The position numbers were made by a program, and so were the translations under genes. A stretch of 64,000 nucleotides of DNA from contig JAHHGV010000016.1 of the NCBI GenBank assembly GCA_019359695.1, positions 1-64,000 on the forward strand, written 5' to 3'. Under the pieces are notes generated by a model. The model saw only the letters and a program-made list of their open reading frames with translations. It did not search any database and had not been told where the DNA came from. Of this stretch, positions 1 through 10,851 are shown piece by piece. Origin of the DNA: Brasilonema angustatum HA4187-MV1. GTDB taxonomy: Bacteria; Cyanobacteriota; Cyanobacteriia; Cyanobacteriales; Nostocaceae. The first letter of the stretch is position 1. Each line of letters begins with the position of its first letter.

Positions 1-173
1 GTGGGCATCTCTCGACAAATGTTTCCGGATTTGTAATTCTACATCCATTGCTCTGCTTACCTTCCAGAGTTTTCTATCCATGATTCTTTTATTCAGAATA
101 CCCGGAAAGTGACAGAAGAGGGATAATAGTACCTTGAAGGAAGTTCTGGCAGTGTTGAAAAATGCGCCGTCAG

Positions 174-206
174 CCTACACCTTATCTGTACTCAGATAGG
201 TGTAGG
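174..206 (-). terminator. Hairpin downstream of the flippase gene, probable terminator
   Basis: CCTACACCTTATCTG-tact-CAGATAGGTGTAGG (one bulged base); on the minus strand followed shortly by a T-run. Confidence 0.55.
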
Positions 207-280
207 TAGTTCACTAGATTTGTTGGGTAGAGTCCCTGAGAGGGGGACTTTGTAACCGAAAAATTTTTTAAAGATTTACT

Positions 281-1633
281 TTATAAATTGCCTCCAAGTA
301 GTGTTTGAATTGGTAAACCAAACCCTAAATAATTCCGAATGACTAAAAACAAAGCAAGTAATCCGATAAAAAATACGGTGGTTTGAATATCTTGAGCAAA
401 ACAAGTAAGTTTTTCCCGCCAAAGTCCATAAAGATTGACTATGTACAAAGGCAAATCGCTGAGTGCAATGACGATAATTGCCCCCAGTTCGCCAAAACTG
501 TAATATGCCAGAGGTACACCTAGAGTAATTATTCCAAATCGAGCAAAATTACTCTGAGCTGAATATAAGGGCTTGCTAATTGCCAATAGAGCAGGACTTA
601 TAGTATAAAACAGTAGAGAAAACCAGATGCCACTGCACAAGATTGGCATCATCCAAGTAGCTGCAGCATACCTTTTATCATATAGTACGGTAATAATTAA
701 ATCACCAACAGTAACCAAGCTTGCTAATCCAATCGCACACCCTATTAGTATCACCCACCGTTGACGGATAATTTTTGCTTGCAAACTTGACCTTGGTAAG
801 TCAGCTTGTTGGGAAATTGCAGGAAAAATGACTTTATAGCTAAGTTGTTTAATAACTTCTCGGGGTATGCTTGCTAGGGTATAAGCTACTGTATAAACCC
901 CTAGCATTTCAAGTGACAGGATTTTACCCAAAACCAGGCGATCAGATTGTTCAGCTGCAAACATTAGCCCTGATGCAATGAACATCCACTTGCCAAAGGA
1001 TAGAATTTCTTTAACAGCTTCTGGTTCCCATGCAAAGCGATTGGAGTATTTTGGTATTAACCAATAGCTGCTAACTAGTTTGTATATTGCTCCTATCACC
1101 ATCCCAACAGCTAAAGACCAAACAGTTGGATAGCGCCAAACCAAGATACATAAGGTAGACAAAAAACTTGCTTGCAATAATAGGTCATACACAGCAAGTT
1201 TTCCTAATTCCATCCGGCGATGAAGAGTATGTTGGCTAGTACAGCTAAATCCATCAAAAATTGAGAATGATAGGCTGATAGGAATGAGCCACAATAAGCG
1301 TGGCTCATTGTAGAAATTTGCCATTGGAAAGGTGACAAGTAAACAAACAATCCAAATGACAACACCACGAATAACTTGTATAGTCCAAGCAGTATTTAGA
1401 AAAGCCGGTTCATCACCTCGTTTACTATTAATTATATTTTGAGCAATACCAACGTCTGAGAATAACTCAAGACCAACTCTTAGGGTGGTGACTAAAGCCA
1501 TCAAACCAAAAAATTCTGGTTTAAGCAAGCGAGTTAGAATCAAATTATTCCCAAACCGTAGGATTTGAATCCCTCCAAAACCAATAATTGTCCAGATTGC
1601 ACCACGGATAGCAAGCTTTTTTAGAGATGTCAT
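281..1633 (-). CDS. Lipopolysaccharide/polysaccharide flippase (Wzx-like, MVF/MATE superfamily)
   Basis: 450-aa multi-TM ORF with N-term RGAIWTIIGFGGIQILRFGNNLILTRLLKPEFFGLMAL typical of polysaccharide flippases; lies in an EPS cluster. Confidence 0.85.
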   Translation of the reverse strand: MTSLKKLAIRGAIWTIIGFGGIQILRFGNNLILTRLLKPEFFGLMALVTTLRVGLELFSDVGIAQNIINSKRGDEPAFLNTAWTIQVIRGVVIWIVCLLVTFPMANFYNEPRLLWLIPISLSFSIFDGFSCTSQHTLHRRMELGKLAVYDLLLQASFLSTLCILVWRYPTVWSLAVGMVIGAIYKLVSSYWLIPKYSNRFAWEPEAVKEILSFGKWMFIASGLMFAAEQSDRLVLGKILSLEMLGVYTVAYTLASIPREVIKQLSYKVIFPAISQQADLPRSSLQAKIIRQRWVILIGCAIGLASLVTVGDLIITVLYDKRYAAATWMMPILCSGIWFSLLFYTISPALLAISKPLYSAQSNFARFGIITLGVPLAYYSFGELGAIIVIALSDLPLYIVNLYGLWREKLTCFAQDIQTTVFFIGLLALFLVIRNYLGFGLPIQTLLGGNL

Positions 1634-1725
1634 AATTTATGAAAAAATTTAGGTATTATTTGTAGTTCTTATAGAGCGAGTGATGCACTTTCTGATAATA
1701 CAGTTACAGTAAGGCTATTTTAACT

Positions 1726-2859
1726 TCATACACGAATAACTCCCTTCTTCTTTACAAGCTTGACCTTTTGGCTCAAGTGGATGGATGGTTTTTCTACCAA
1801 TTCCCACATAAGGGCGGCAAAGCCAACACTAGCAATAATTCCTAGTAATAAGCAAAATGCTTGGCTAAAAGCGCTATTGTGAAGCAGCTTAATACCAATA
1901 AAAAATGCTGCTCCGTAAATAGCACTATGGGTGAGATACAGACTGTAAGAAATATGACCTAGAAATTGTAGCCCTCGCCACTTTAACCAAACTTGCATGC
2001 GATTGGCTCGTGCGACTTCGAGTATCAGTACGGCGACAATCACACACCCGATGGTAAATTGTGTTGATTTTACCACTCCAGCAGTCAACAATAGTGCTGA
2101 ATAAGAGTAAAAGAAGATAGGCTTCAACTTATCACGCCATGACCAGTAAGCAAACACCCCTAGCAAAAATCCGTACCATAACGGCAAAAAGAAAAAAGGT
2201 CTGTTATTATCTCCAAGCAGACCTATAGGAAAAAGAGCGGCAAGGACAGCAGCAGGAACAAATACAACTGCTCGACTGTAACGTAAATTCCACGAAGAAT
2301 TAAGCCACTGTGCTAATCCTAAGAGCGCACAAAAGATTACATAGAACTGTACTTCTATACACAATGTCCAGTAAACTTCGTTGATATGTGGAAGTCGAAA
2401 AATATCTTGTAAATAGAATAGATGTGTCAGCAATCTCGGGAAAGATAAAGGCTCCTTTCCTGGCGCAAACGCCTCACCTTTGACATGGGAAGATAGGAAT
2501 GCAAAACCTAGAGCAACGACAATTGAGACGTAATAGGGTGGAGTAAGTCGGGCAAAACGACGCAGATTGAAACGCCCAAAGTAGGCTAAGTCGATCTTTG
2601 CCTCACGTAGCGAGTGCGCAATCACAAAACCACTGAGGACAAAGAAGATGGCTACACCTAAGCCACCCCACTCAAAAACGACAACTACAAGCCAGTGGGG
2701 CAAGGAGCTGGTTAATAAGGCAATACGCTGATCTAAAGGAGCATGGAATAAAACTACCCATAAAGCTGCAATACCGCGTAGCGCATCAAGGAAATAGAAA
2801 TGCTCTTTGGGCTTAGGTAGTGAAGTTGTTGAAGTTGTTGATGAGACTTTGGGGTTCAT
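1726..2859 (-). CDS. Acyltransferase family 3 (OafA/YrhL-like) membrane protein
   Basis: FLDALRGIAALWVVLFHAP and FFVLSGFVIAHSL motifs; multi-TM. Confidence 0.9.
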   Translation of the reverse strand: MNPKVSSTTSTTSLPKPKEHFYFLDALRGIAALWVVLFHAPLDQRIALLTSSLPHWLVVVVFEWGGLGVAIFFVLSGFVIAHSLREAKIDLAYFGRFNLRRFARLTPPYYVSIVVALGFAFLSSHVKGEAFAPGKEPLSFPRLLTHLFYLQDIFRLPHINEVYWTLCIEVQFYVIFCALLGLAQWLNSSWNLRYSRAVVFVPAAVLAALFPIGLLGDNNRPFFFLPLWYGFLLGVFAYWSWRDKLKPIFFYSYSALLLTAGVVKSTQFTIGCVIVAVLILEVARANRMQVWLKWRGLQFLGHISYSLYLTHSAIYGAAFFIGIKLLHNSAFSQAFCLLLGIIASVGFAALMWELVEKPSIHLSQKVKLVKKKGVIRV

Positions 2860-2912
2860 TGTCTACACAAGCATTGGGAAATATTTTTTGGATGATATTA
2901 GCGCTACGCTTT

Positions 2913-4217
2913 TTAAGGAGGGTTACTAGATTCGTAACCAGAGGTTGTGACGATCTGATATTCGTTCAGGAAAACTTGCTTTTGTTGATCATCAGGACGA
3001 ATAGGTTCTAGTTTTCCTTCCAAGGCGCTAGTCATTAAGTGATGCAGGCGTGCGACTTCATGGTGTATATTAAAGTCTTTTTCTATTTTTGTTCGACCTG
3101 CTGTACCAAATGCTGCTCGAAGTTTTTCATCATTCAGTAACTTTTCGACACGCTGTGTCAAGGAAACAGTGTCTCCTGGTGGAACAAGATACCCATTCAC
3201 ACCATCTTCTACCAACTCACTGACGCCTGCAATCTGGGTGGCTACCACAGGTACACCAGCAGCCATTGCTTCCATTAGTACAACTGGTATCCCTTCAGCA
3301 AAGCTGGACATAACGAAAATATCGGTTTGCTGAAAGTAATTGCGTACTTCAGCTTGGGATTTATAGCCAACGAAATTGACATTCTGATTTAATCCCAACT
3401 GAGTTGTCAAAAGTTCTAAATTTTGACGGTCTGGACCATCACCTACGACTGTTAATATGATGTCTGGATGCGACCGCCTTAAGGTGACCAAGCTTTCTAG
3501 TAAAATAGGCAAACCTTTCGCTGCAGCCAGTCGTCCGACAAAAAGTAAGCGTTTTCCTGAGTCGTTGTGAGAAACAACATTGAATAAAGCTAGATCAACA
3601 CCACAATGAATGATATGCATTCGATTCCACTTATCGATGGGTGCAAATATCATTGCTTGACTGCGAGCGTAGTGACTGATACAACAAACAAACAACGATC
3701 GCTTGATTTTCTCATCGAGTCGCCATTGATGTGGACGGAAGAAAATGTAGGGACCGTGTAAGGTGAAGCTATACGTAAAACCGCCCATTTCGGCGGCGAT
3801 CATGGCAACAGTGCCGCTAGCTTCTGCAATGTGGTTGTGTAGATGTACGATTTGCCTTTCTTTGATTTGTTTGGCAAGGATGCCTGCTTCCAAAAAGTAG
3901 AAGAGTTGATAGAGCGCACCTCGCAATCCAGGTTGGCTGGTTGAGAATGCGAGCTTGATTGCTTGCAAGTATTTTTTTGGGGAAGCAAAAAGTAAACTGA
4001 GGTGCGCTAACACTAAGTTGATGAAATTGGGAGGAAGAATGTAGAAAGTGCGATCGCGCTCTAGCTTCTGTTCTTCTCCCACTATATGTTCATCCCCTGT
4101 TCGGCGAACAGAGAATGTCTGGACGTCCACCCCCATTTCTCGCAGGGTTGTGACTTCTCGCTGAATGAAAGTATCTGTTGCTCTGGGATACTCACCAGTT
4201 AGGTAAGCTATACGCAT
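2913..4217 (-). CDS. Glycosyltransferase family 4
   Basis: LLFVGRLAAAKGLPILLESL and SSFAEGIPVVLMEAMAAGVPVVAT GT4 motifs. Confidence 0.92.
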   Translation of the reverse strand: MRIAYLTGEYPRATDTFIQREVTTLREMGVDVQTFSVRRTGDEHIVGEEQKLERDRTFYILPPNFINLVLAHLSLLFASPKKYLQAIKLAFSTSQPGLRGALYQLFYFLEAGILAKQIKERQIVHLHNHIAEASGTVAMIAAEMGGFTYSFTLHGPYIFFRPHQWRLDEKIKRSLFVCCISHYARSQAMIFAPIDKWNRMHIIHCGVDLALFNVVSHNDSGKRLLFVGRLAAAKGLPILLESLVTLRRSHPDIILTVVGDGPDRQNLELLTTQLGLNQNVNFVGYKSQAEVRNYFQQTDIFVMSSFAEGIPVVLMEAMAAGVPVVATQIAGVSELVEDGVNGYLVPPGDTVSLTQRVEKLLNDEKLRAAFGTAGRTKIEKDFNIHHEVARLHHLMTSALEGKLEPIRPDDQQKQVFLNEYQIVTTSGYESSNPP

Positions 4218-4222
4218 GGAAT

Positions 4223-5269
4223 TCAGCTTCCTAAAGGTTGCAACGAGGGTGTCGGCTGCGATACCTGTAACAATTCGGTATTGCTCAAACTGCGGTCAAG
4301 TGCAGTGTCGAGTGAATACCTGGGGTTCCAGTTCAAAACTTTTTTGGCACGGGCATTACTGTAGCTAAATAACTTAAACCGAGCATCCAGTATGATTGGG
4401 TTGAATATACCAGGTAGTTTTGCTTGCCCATTCAGCACTTTTTTGTTGTAGAACCAGAAGATCCAGGCGATCGCCCGCATCAGTGTCCAATTGATCCGAA
4501 TCATCCGGGGCAAAGAGTATTTGCGTTTCGCCAGTTGTTTGACATAAGCTCTTTGAGTGGGCAAGTCGTCATCAATGATATTCAAAGTTTGACCGATAGC
4601 CTCTTCACGTTCCACTGCGCTGACAATCGCTTCAGCACAATTCTCGACATATGTCAATGGCATCGTTGCATAAGCGCCGATTCGCAACCACAAATTGCCA
4701 CTTAATTTTCCTCCAAGCAGGGTACTCCAGAGGTTATCTCGTCCATAAACCAATCCTGGACGAACAATTGTCACCTGTGCCTTGTGTTCTTGCTCAAATT
4801 CGCGGACAAGTTCTTCTTGAAGAAGCTTGGTTTGGGCGTATTCATCCCGCTCAAGAGGGTCGCACTCTACAAGTGTATCTTCAGTGATTGTTGTGCCAGA
4901 GGTTGTGCGAAGATAATCGTACACCGAGAAAGTGCTAATATCAACCAACCGCAGCACATTATCTGAAATCATCGCATTGAGCAAGTTTTCGGTGGCAATG
5001 ACTGTGCCAGCAAATCGTGTATAAAAGTCGCCTTCTTTAGCGGCTGCCAAATGGATGACTGCGTCTACACCTTGGACTGCGTCAACAATACCATTGGGGG
5101 AGCGCAAATCGATACGTATCAGCTCCACATTTGGGTGATTGTGCCATGCTAGGCGCTTTTCATCACTAGATGGTCGCACAACTGCACGTACTTTATGTCC
5201 TTGTCGCAGTGCTTGGGCAACAACATATTGTCCGAGAAAACCGGACGCACCTGTTATCAATAATTTCAT
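4223..5269 (-). CDS. NAD-dependent epimerase/dehydratase family protein
   Basis: MKLLITGASGFLGQYVVAQAL Rossmann GxxGxxG; extended-SDR organisation; 4-bp overlap with upstream gene. Confidence 0.9.
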   Translation of the reverse strand: MKLLITGASGFLGQYVVAQALRQGHKVRAVVRPSSDEKRLAWHNHPNVELIRIDLRSPNGIVDAVQGVDAVIHLAAAKEGDFYTRFAGTVIATENLLNAMISDNVLRLVDISTFSVYDYLRTTSGTTITEDTLVECDPLERDEYAQTKLLQEELVREFEQEHKAQVTIVRPGLVYGRDNLWSTLLGGKLSGNLWLRIGAYATMPLTYVENCAEAIVSAVEREEAIGQTLNIIDDDLPTQRAYVKQLAKRKYSLPRMIRINWTLMRAIAWIFWFYNKKVLNGQAKLPGIFNPIILDARFKLFSYSNARAKKVLNWNPRYSLDTALDRSLSNTELLQVSQPTPSLQPLGS

Positions 5270-6318
5270 ACGTGATTCACCTCCAATAGTAGGGCATTAA
5301 TTAAGTGATGTGTACGCTCCATATCTTCAAAACTGATTGGTGGTTCTTTACCTTCGATGACTGCTTCATAGGTTTTGTCTAAAAGTCGATGGATACCCTC
5401 ATACACTGTTTTTTGCATAATTTTGTTGCGAAAGTTCGTGAATGATGCTCCAATGAAATCATATCCATTCACAAAATGATTAATCAGCGGAGAGAGCAGT
5501 TCTCCAGAACGGGGTATGACACAACGCAAATGCGGCTGAAACAAATCAGTTTCTGCATAACCTTTTGAACCTCGCACTGTAACGGCAAAAGACTTGGGTA
5601 GTGTGTGACAACTGAATCGAATTCGAGCGTGTGCTGAGCCTCCGATGACGATCGCATCAAGGTCATCATAACGGAATAAGTCTCCACCACCATGATTACT
5701 CCATACAGCACTAACCCGCTCAAAATCTGGTATGAAGCGCACCACCATTGAGCACAAGTGTGTCAGAAAATCATGAATAACCCCTGCGGGCATTTTATGA
5801 ATGGGATTAGGCAGGTTTTCGTCTGCAAATACTCCACCATCCCGAACTGGAAGTGCTATCCGAACTTCAACTTCCTGGACTTCACCAAGAGTCCCATCTG
5901 CAACTAATTTCTCAATCGCCAGGATTGGTTCGTTAAAGCAGTAGTTTTGGTTTTCAATCACCCAACGATTGTGAGACTGTGCAAAAGTCCAAAGTTCTTT
6001 AAATTCATCGTAAGTCGGTGTAATAGGCTTCTCACAGAACACGTATACACCAGCTTCTAAGCAGTCTTTGGCAATCCGTTTGTGTGTGTGAGGCGGAGTC
6101 AGAATATGTACAATGTCAGGCTTGATCTCATCAAGCATCTGGCGGTAATCGGTATAAGTTGAGTCTGCACCGAACCGTTGCGCTGCATATTTAGCAGAAA
6201 CTTTTGAAAGGTCGCAAACACTGGCTAGATGTGCGCGTTCAGATTTGGAAAGAAAACTCAGATGTTCTTTGGAGATTGCCCCTGTGCCAATGACGGCTGC
6301 TTTAATTTTTGTGACCAT
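5266..6318 (-). CDS. Gfo/Idh/MocA family oxidoreductase
   Basis: KAAVIGTGAISKEHLSFL N-terminal Rossmann and VFCEKPITPT motif. Confidence 0.92.
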   Translation of the reverse strand: MVTKIKAAVIGTGAISKEHLSFLSKSERAHLASVCDLSKVSAKYAAQRFGADSTYTDYRQMLDEIKPDIVHILTPPHTHKRIAKDCLEAGVYVFCEKPITPTYDEFKELWTFAQSHNRWVIENQNYCFNEPILAIEKLVADGTLGEVQEVEVRIALPVRDGGVFADENLPNPIHKMPAGVIHDFLTHLCSMVVRFIPDFERVSAVWSNHGGGDLFRYDDLDAIVIGGSAHARIRFSCHTLPKSFAVTVRGSKGYAETDLFQPHLRCVIPRSGELLSPLINHFVNGYDFIGASFTNFRNKIMQKTVYEGIHRLLDKTYEAVIEGKEPPISFEDMERTHHLINALLLEVNHV

Positions 6319-6430
6319 TGATACTCTATTTACTCAAAAATCAAGTGTTTTATCAGCTATTATTTCCATGATTCAAGTGAAAAATTGCGCGTAACTATAG
6401 ATACCAATATACGGCAAAAGAGAGATTGTT

Positions 6431-7438
6431 TTAACTGGGTGAAGGGGCGCTTTTGTATTCCACCAAAGTGCGCTGTCGTTTCAACAATCTATTGATGTGA
6501 AATTGGATTTGACCCAGTAATTTAGGGTATTTTTCTAACACACCACAAAACAGGGCGTAGAAAATAGCATCTTTTTTGTCAAAACCTTTAAACCGTGCCA
6601 GTCGATACACTCTGTAACCTAACAAAGTATAAGCTATTAACAGCAATAGTATGCTTAATCCCCGAGTTGGCAAGAAACTAGCAAGGGTCAACACAGGCAA
6701 AAGCAAACCCCACAACCAACTCCTTAAACTTTCTCTCACCCAATGGCGTTCGGGACTGCGACCGTGTAGCCAAGCCCCCTCCGCATAAGCATGACCATTG
6801 CGAATCTCTCGTTTCCACCACTGACGAAAACGGGTAATTTGGGCATCATGTGATGTCATTTCTGCATCGATACGTAAAATTTTGCCACCAGCCTGACGCA
6901 GTCGCACACACAGTTCTGGTTCTTCTCCTGCAATTAATGTTGGATTGAACCCTCCTACCTTTTTGAATGCGATTGCTCTCATCATGGAATCACCACCACA
7001 AGCTTTCGCTTCACCTATTGGGGTGTTCCACTCAATGTCGCACAGGCGGTTATAAATAGAGTTAGTAGGAAATTCTTCTCGACGTCGCCCACACACCACG
7101 ACAACATCAGCTCTGGCAACTAATTCATCCACAGCACGTTCCAACCATCCCTCTACAACCCGACAGTCTCCATCCACAAACTGGACGAATTCTAACTCTG
7201 GTTGTATTTGTAATAAATATTCAAATCCTGTATTTCGGGCACGGGCTGCAGTGAATGGAATAGATAAATCGAGTTCGATAACATGGACACCAAGGGAGCG
7301 AGCCAGTGCTACACTTCCATCTGTGGAGCCAGAATCAACGTAGACTACTGTTGTTATTTTTCCTATCACTGATAGTAAACACGCTTGAAGACGATTTCCT
7401 TCGTTGCGTCCGATGACAACAACTCCAATAGATTGCAA
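6431..7438 (-). CDS. Glycosyltransferase family 2
   Basis: VVVIGRNEGNRLQACLLS, VYVDSGSTDGS, VDGDCRV; C-terminal TM segments. Confidence 0.92.
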   Translation of the reverse strand: MQSIGVVVIGRNEGNRLQACLLSVIGKITTVVYVDSGSTDGSVALARSLGVHVIELDLSIPFTAARARNTGFEYLLQIQPELEFVQFVDGDCRVVEGWLERAVDELVARADVVVVCGRRREEFPTNSIYNRLCDIEWNTPIGEAKACGGDSMMRAIAFKKVGGFNPTLIAGEEPELCVRLRQAGGKILRIDAEMTSHDAQITRFRQWWKREIRNGHAYAEGAWLHGRSPERHWVRESLRSWLWGLLLPVLTLASFLPTRGLSILLLLIAYTLLGYRVYRLARFKGFDKKDAIFYALFCGVLEKYPKLLGQIQFHINRLLKRQRTLVEYKSAPSPS

Positions 7439-7460
7439 AGCAATACCTCCTGTAATTATT

Positions 7461-8030
7461 ATCTAGCTTGAAAATGGGTGTAGGGGAGCCACTGCCCTAG
7501 TGGGAACGGCCACGCCTTACGGTGAGTCCAGCGCTCTTGGTAGGGTCTCCCTCCGCAGGCGACTGGCGAACCCGGAGGGCTATCGGGGAGAACCTCCGGT
7601 TCCGCTGCGCTTTAGACCTCTGGGCGTGCGCTTTGCGCATACGCAGTCGCCGTGAGAGCGGGAGACCCTCCAAAGAGCGCTGTCTCACCGTGTGCGGGTT
7701 AAGCGCGTTGAGGAGCCACTGCGTTGCGGGGGTTCCCCCCGTTGTAGCAAGTGGCGTGCATGTGGCGTGAGCCAGTACTGTTTCATGGCAAGGTTTGTGA
7801 AATTTTCTCGTGATTGACTGACTTGAAAATAAGGAGTTAGGGAGTGAGGAAGTCAGACAGCACGGTGCAGGAGGATCTCCCGCTCTCGGGCGTGACTGTT
7901 TTCGGGTTGGGTGAGTGAGAAATACTTTTATGTCTTCTGGTGAGGCAGTGCTCAGCTAGGGTTTCAGTGACACTCACGCAACTGCCGCTCTATGGCTGAC
8001 GCCATAGGGTGTACGCAGTTCATGATGGCT
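7461..8030. repeat. Composite GC-rich palindromic repeat element (copy A)
   Basis: Starts ATCTAGCTTGAAAAT and ends GCCATAGGGTGTACGCAGTTCATGATGGCT, as does 34742-35321; internal inverted repeat GTGAG..CAGCGCTCTT..AGGGTCTCCC at 7522-7551 versus 7660-7688. Confidence 0.7.
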
Positions 8031-8042
8031 GTTTAGACGCGT

Positions 8043-9305
8043 TTAAGTAACATGCAAATAACTTTTCTTGTTTTGAATATTAATTGGTTGAATTATCTTT
8101 CGTTGGCTCATAGTAAAAGCAACTGTTATAAACAAAGTCCAATACACGTTTTCTCCACGTAACAAAATACTTTCTGTCACGTTATTAATGCTCAGGAAAG
8201 TGAGATAAGCTAATGGCCAAAGATATTCTAGATTTTTAGTTGCATAACCTTGTTTTAATGCCCGAACAAAGGCTGTAAAATAAATAATTAAAAAAAGTGA
8301 AAAACCAATCAACCCAAGGTCAAGTGCTATATCAAGAAAACCATTGTGGCCATGAGGTGCAACCCAACCAGTACCTAGTGCTTGACCTGCTTCGATGGCA
8401 TATGGACTTTTCGGTGCCCAAAATGCACCACGCCCGTAACCCAACAATGGTCTTTCCATTAATCTACCTAGTGCATAAGTCCATATGGGTGTCCTTCCAG
8501 TAAAAGTTGCGTCTCTTCCTAAACCAGTTAAGAGTTCTACCCAATAAGTTAAAAGTGGTACGATAATACATCCTAAAAGAAGAATTCCAATGTTTGTGAA
8601 AATTACGCTTATTTTTCCATGCCAACGAAAGTTTTTATAAAACATTATTATAAAAATAAGTACAAAAGAGAGAACAAGAGAAGTTTTGGAAGTTGAAAGC
8701 AGCATCAATACCAGCGAAAGACCAAAGCCAAACCATTTGTAGAAAAAAGAATTTTCTTTCGGCAAAGTAAAAAATGTTATTGAGGATAAAACCATCATGC
8801 TTCCAAAGTTATTTTTGTGCCCATATACTCCTTTCCATGCTCCTGGATGAGCTTCCATTGCATCACTTGCTTGATGTATACCAACGGAAGGTAACACAAG
8901 GGCAGCTATTATACTTAAAAAACATCCTATCAATAAAGCATTGGCGATGACTTGTACCTGCTCTTTTTGATTAAATCGTGTAGCAAAGTATAAGCTAAAC
9001 GAGGTCATCATCAAGATATCTCTACTGTTAAATAATGTGAAGTCTGGAAATTCTGACCAGAGAAATGATAGCAGAGCTATGACACTTAATATACAAAGTA
9101 ATATGTTTTTTCTGCATAGAATTATTGTCTTTTTCCAGAAGACAGCAACGAGAAGGGTTGACATTCCCCAAACAAAGAATCTAATGAATGTGACAACTGC
9201 ACTTGGCAGTACAAGACCTAGAGAATCTACACCAAATACGCTGGAGAAGAAAGATAAACCTAAAATAATAAAAGCTTTCTCAGCAATTCTTAGATATTTT
9301 TTCAC
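8043..9305 (-). CDS. O-antigen ligase/polymerase (Wzy-like) family membrane protein
   Basis: Multi-TM ORF with FTGRTPIWTYALGRLMERPLLGYGRGAFW and PHGHNGFLDIALDLGLIG motifs of the Wzy_C/O-antigen ligase family. Confidence 0.9.
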   Translation of the reverse strand: MKKYLRIAEKAFIILGLSFFSSVFGVDSLGLVLPSAVVTFIRFFVWGMSTLLVAVFWKKTIILCRKNILLCILSVIALLSFLWSEFPDFTLFNSRDILMMTSFSLYFATRFNQKEQVQVIANALLIGCFLSIIAALVLPSVGIHQASDAMEAHPGAWKGVYGHKNNFGSMMVLSSITFFTLPKENSFFYKWFGFGLSLVLMLLSTSKTSLVLSFVLIFIIMFYKNFRWHGKISVIFTNIGILLLGCIIVPLLTYWVELLTGLGRDATFTGRTPIWTYALGRLMERPLLGYGRGAFWAPKSPYAIEAGQALGTGWVAPHGHNGFLDIALDLGLIGFSLFLIIYFTAFVRALKQGYATKNLEYLWPLAYLTFLSINNVTESILLRGENVYWTLFITVAFTMSQRKIIQPINIQNKKSYLHVT

Positions 9306-9391
9306 AATTGTATATTGCTATACGTAGAATTGGCTTAATTTATTTAATACTAAATACACGTGATCATAAAATATGTCGGCTACTTAAACAT

Positions 9392-10663
9392 TTAAAAAGT
9401 GAATCCTGAATATTTCTGAATTAGGTCACTTCGCTGCTGATAAACAGTTTCTTCATCAAAAAACTGACCAGATAGTGCAGCGGCTCGAATCAACTTACTT
9501 AATCTTGATCGGTCTGAATTCAGTTCAATAACTAAGTCAGCCAGTTTTTGCCAGTCGTTCATTGGCACAAATGCACCACCTCCATATCGAGACACGAGAT
9601 CTTGGGAATAGGAGCTATCATAACCGACAATAGGACAACCGGAGACTATTGACTCAATCAGGCACCGAGGTGATTCTGGTGTTTTATGGCAGAAAAGAAA
9701 GATGTGATTTTCTCTCATCGTCTGCAAAATTTTGGTTTGGTCATTAACAAACCCAACTAAATTAACATGCTCACCAATCCCTAACTCTTGAGTTAACAAC
9801 TTCATCTTCAAAAGAAGTGGCCCATCTCCAAACCAAGTGGCTTTGACATTAACACCAGCTTGACAAATCCGATGTATGATATGTAGCCAATCGAATGGTC
9901 CTTTCATGTCAGCTGCTCGTCCGACATAGCAAATCAGTAAAGGTTCATTAGACTTTAATGACTCGATTTTGAGGTTTATGCTTGATTCGTCAATTTGATC
10001 AGACTTTTTTGTATGAACATCGTAAATGCAATGGGGCTGTTTGCAAAAAGGTGAATATGCTTGATAGCAATCTTGCCCTTGAAAAAGTCCTAGGCTGCTT
10101 TGACGAATCAAGTATTGTTGATAGCGTTTCATCAATGGTAGGTGCAAAAATTCTTTAATCCGGCTTTTGAGAGGCAAACTTTGCAACGTTCGACTGATGA
10201 CCTCATACTCAACGCGATCTAACCACGCAGTATAAGGTCGTCCTAGCTTTATAGCTTCCAAAGCAGCAATTCCTCCCCAATCTCCAATAGGTCGAGCTAT
10301 TACGAAACAAAGATACTGGTTTTCATGTATTTTTTCTTGTAATAATCGACGTGTTTTTGCATATACCTTTGTAAAGTCTCGCAATTTATATGCGTAGGGC
10401 AGTGGTACAAATTCCAGTTGATCCGCGCATGGCAAATCTGTGAGTGGTTGCCATACTGTTCCAGCAGTGGAAGACTCTTTTGTTACAGCTATGTGTTCTG
10501 GTAAGGAAGGACCAGCGATCACAACTCGCTCAAAATTTTCTGCCCAGCGAACCAAACCTGCGCAGGTTTGGTCATCCAACCCCAATTGACCATCTATTTC
10601 CCGAAGCGGAACTGAGTTTACTAGCAAAAGACTATTTTGTTGAATTTTATTCATAACGTTCAT
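9392..10663 (-). CDS. Glycosyltransferase family 4
   Basis: LLICYVGRAADMKGPFDWL, CHKTPESPRCLIESIVSGCPIVGYDSSYSQDLV. Confidence 0.85.
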   Translation of the reverse strand: MNVMNKIQQNSLLLVNSVPLREIDGQLGLDDQTCAGLVRWAENFERVVIAGPSLPEHIAVTKESSTAGTVWQPLTDLPCADQLEFVPLPYAYKLRDFTKVYAKTRRLLQEKIHENQYLCFVIARPIGDWGGIAALEAIKLGRPYTAWLDRVEYEVISRTLQSLPLKSRIKEFLHLPLMKRYQQYLIRQSSLGLFQGQDCYQAYSPFCKQPHCIYDVHTKKSDQIDESSINLKIESLKSNEPLLICYVGRAADMKGPFDWLHIIHRICQAGVNVKATWFGDGPLLLKMKLLTQELGIGEHVNLVGFVNDQTKILQTMRENHIFLFCHKTPESPRCLIESIVSGCPIVGYDSSYSQDLVSRYGGGAFVPMNDWQKLADLVIELNSDRSRLSKLIRAAALSGQFFDEETVYQQRSDLIQKYSGFTF

Positions 10664-10851
10664 AGCCTCAACGTTTTGTATAATAACCCAAGTTGCTAGC
10701 TATCAAAAAGCATTTTTATTTAAGTACAAATTTTGATGTTTGAGTATTTAGGAGTACTTAAAAATAGCTTTTTTGTAAATTCAGATGCCGTTTCTGGACA
10801 CTAATTAGCAACTTAACGTTAATATCTCAACTAAGAATAACTTGCATTAAC

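Noticed and set aside
7497-7770. Overlapping ORFs on both strands (63 and 82 aa)
   Set aside because: They lie inside the palindromic GC-rich repeat block; low-complexity Arg/Ser-rich translations with no family resemblance.
8297-9327. Plus-strand ORFs antisense to the Wzy-like gene (and similar shadow ORFs across the window)
   Set aside because: Antisense shadows of a well-supported gene, with no independent coding evidence.
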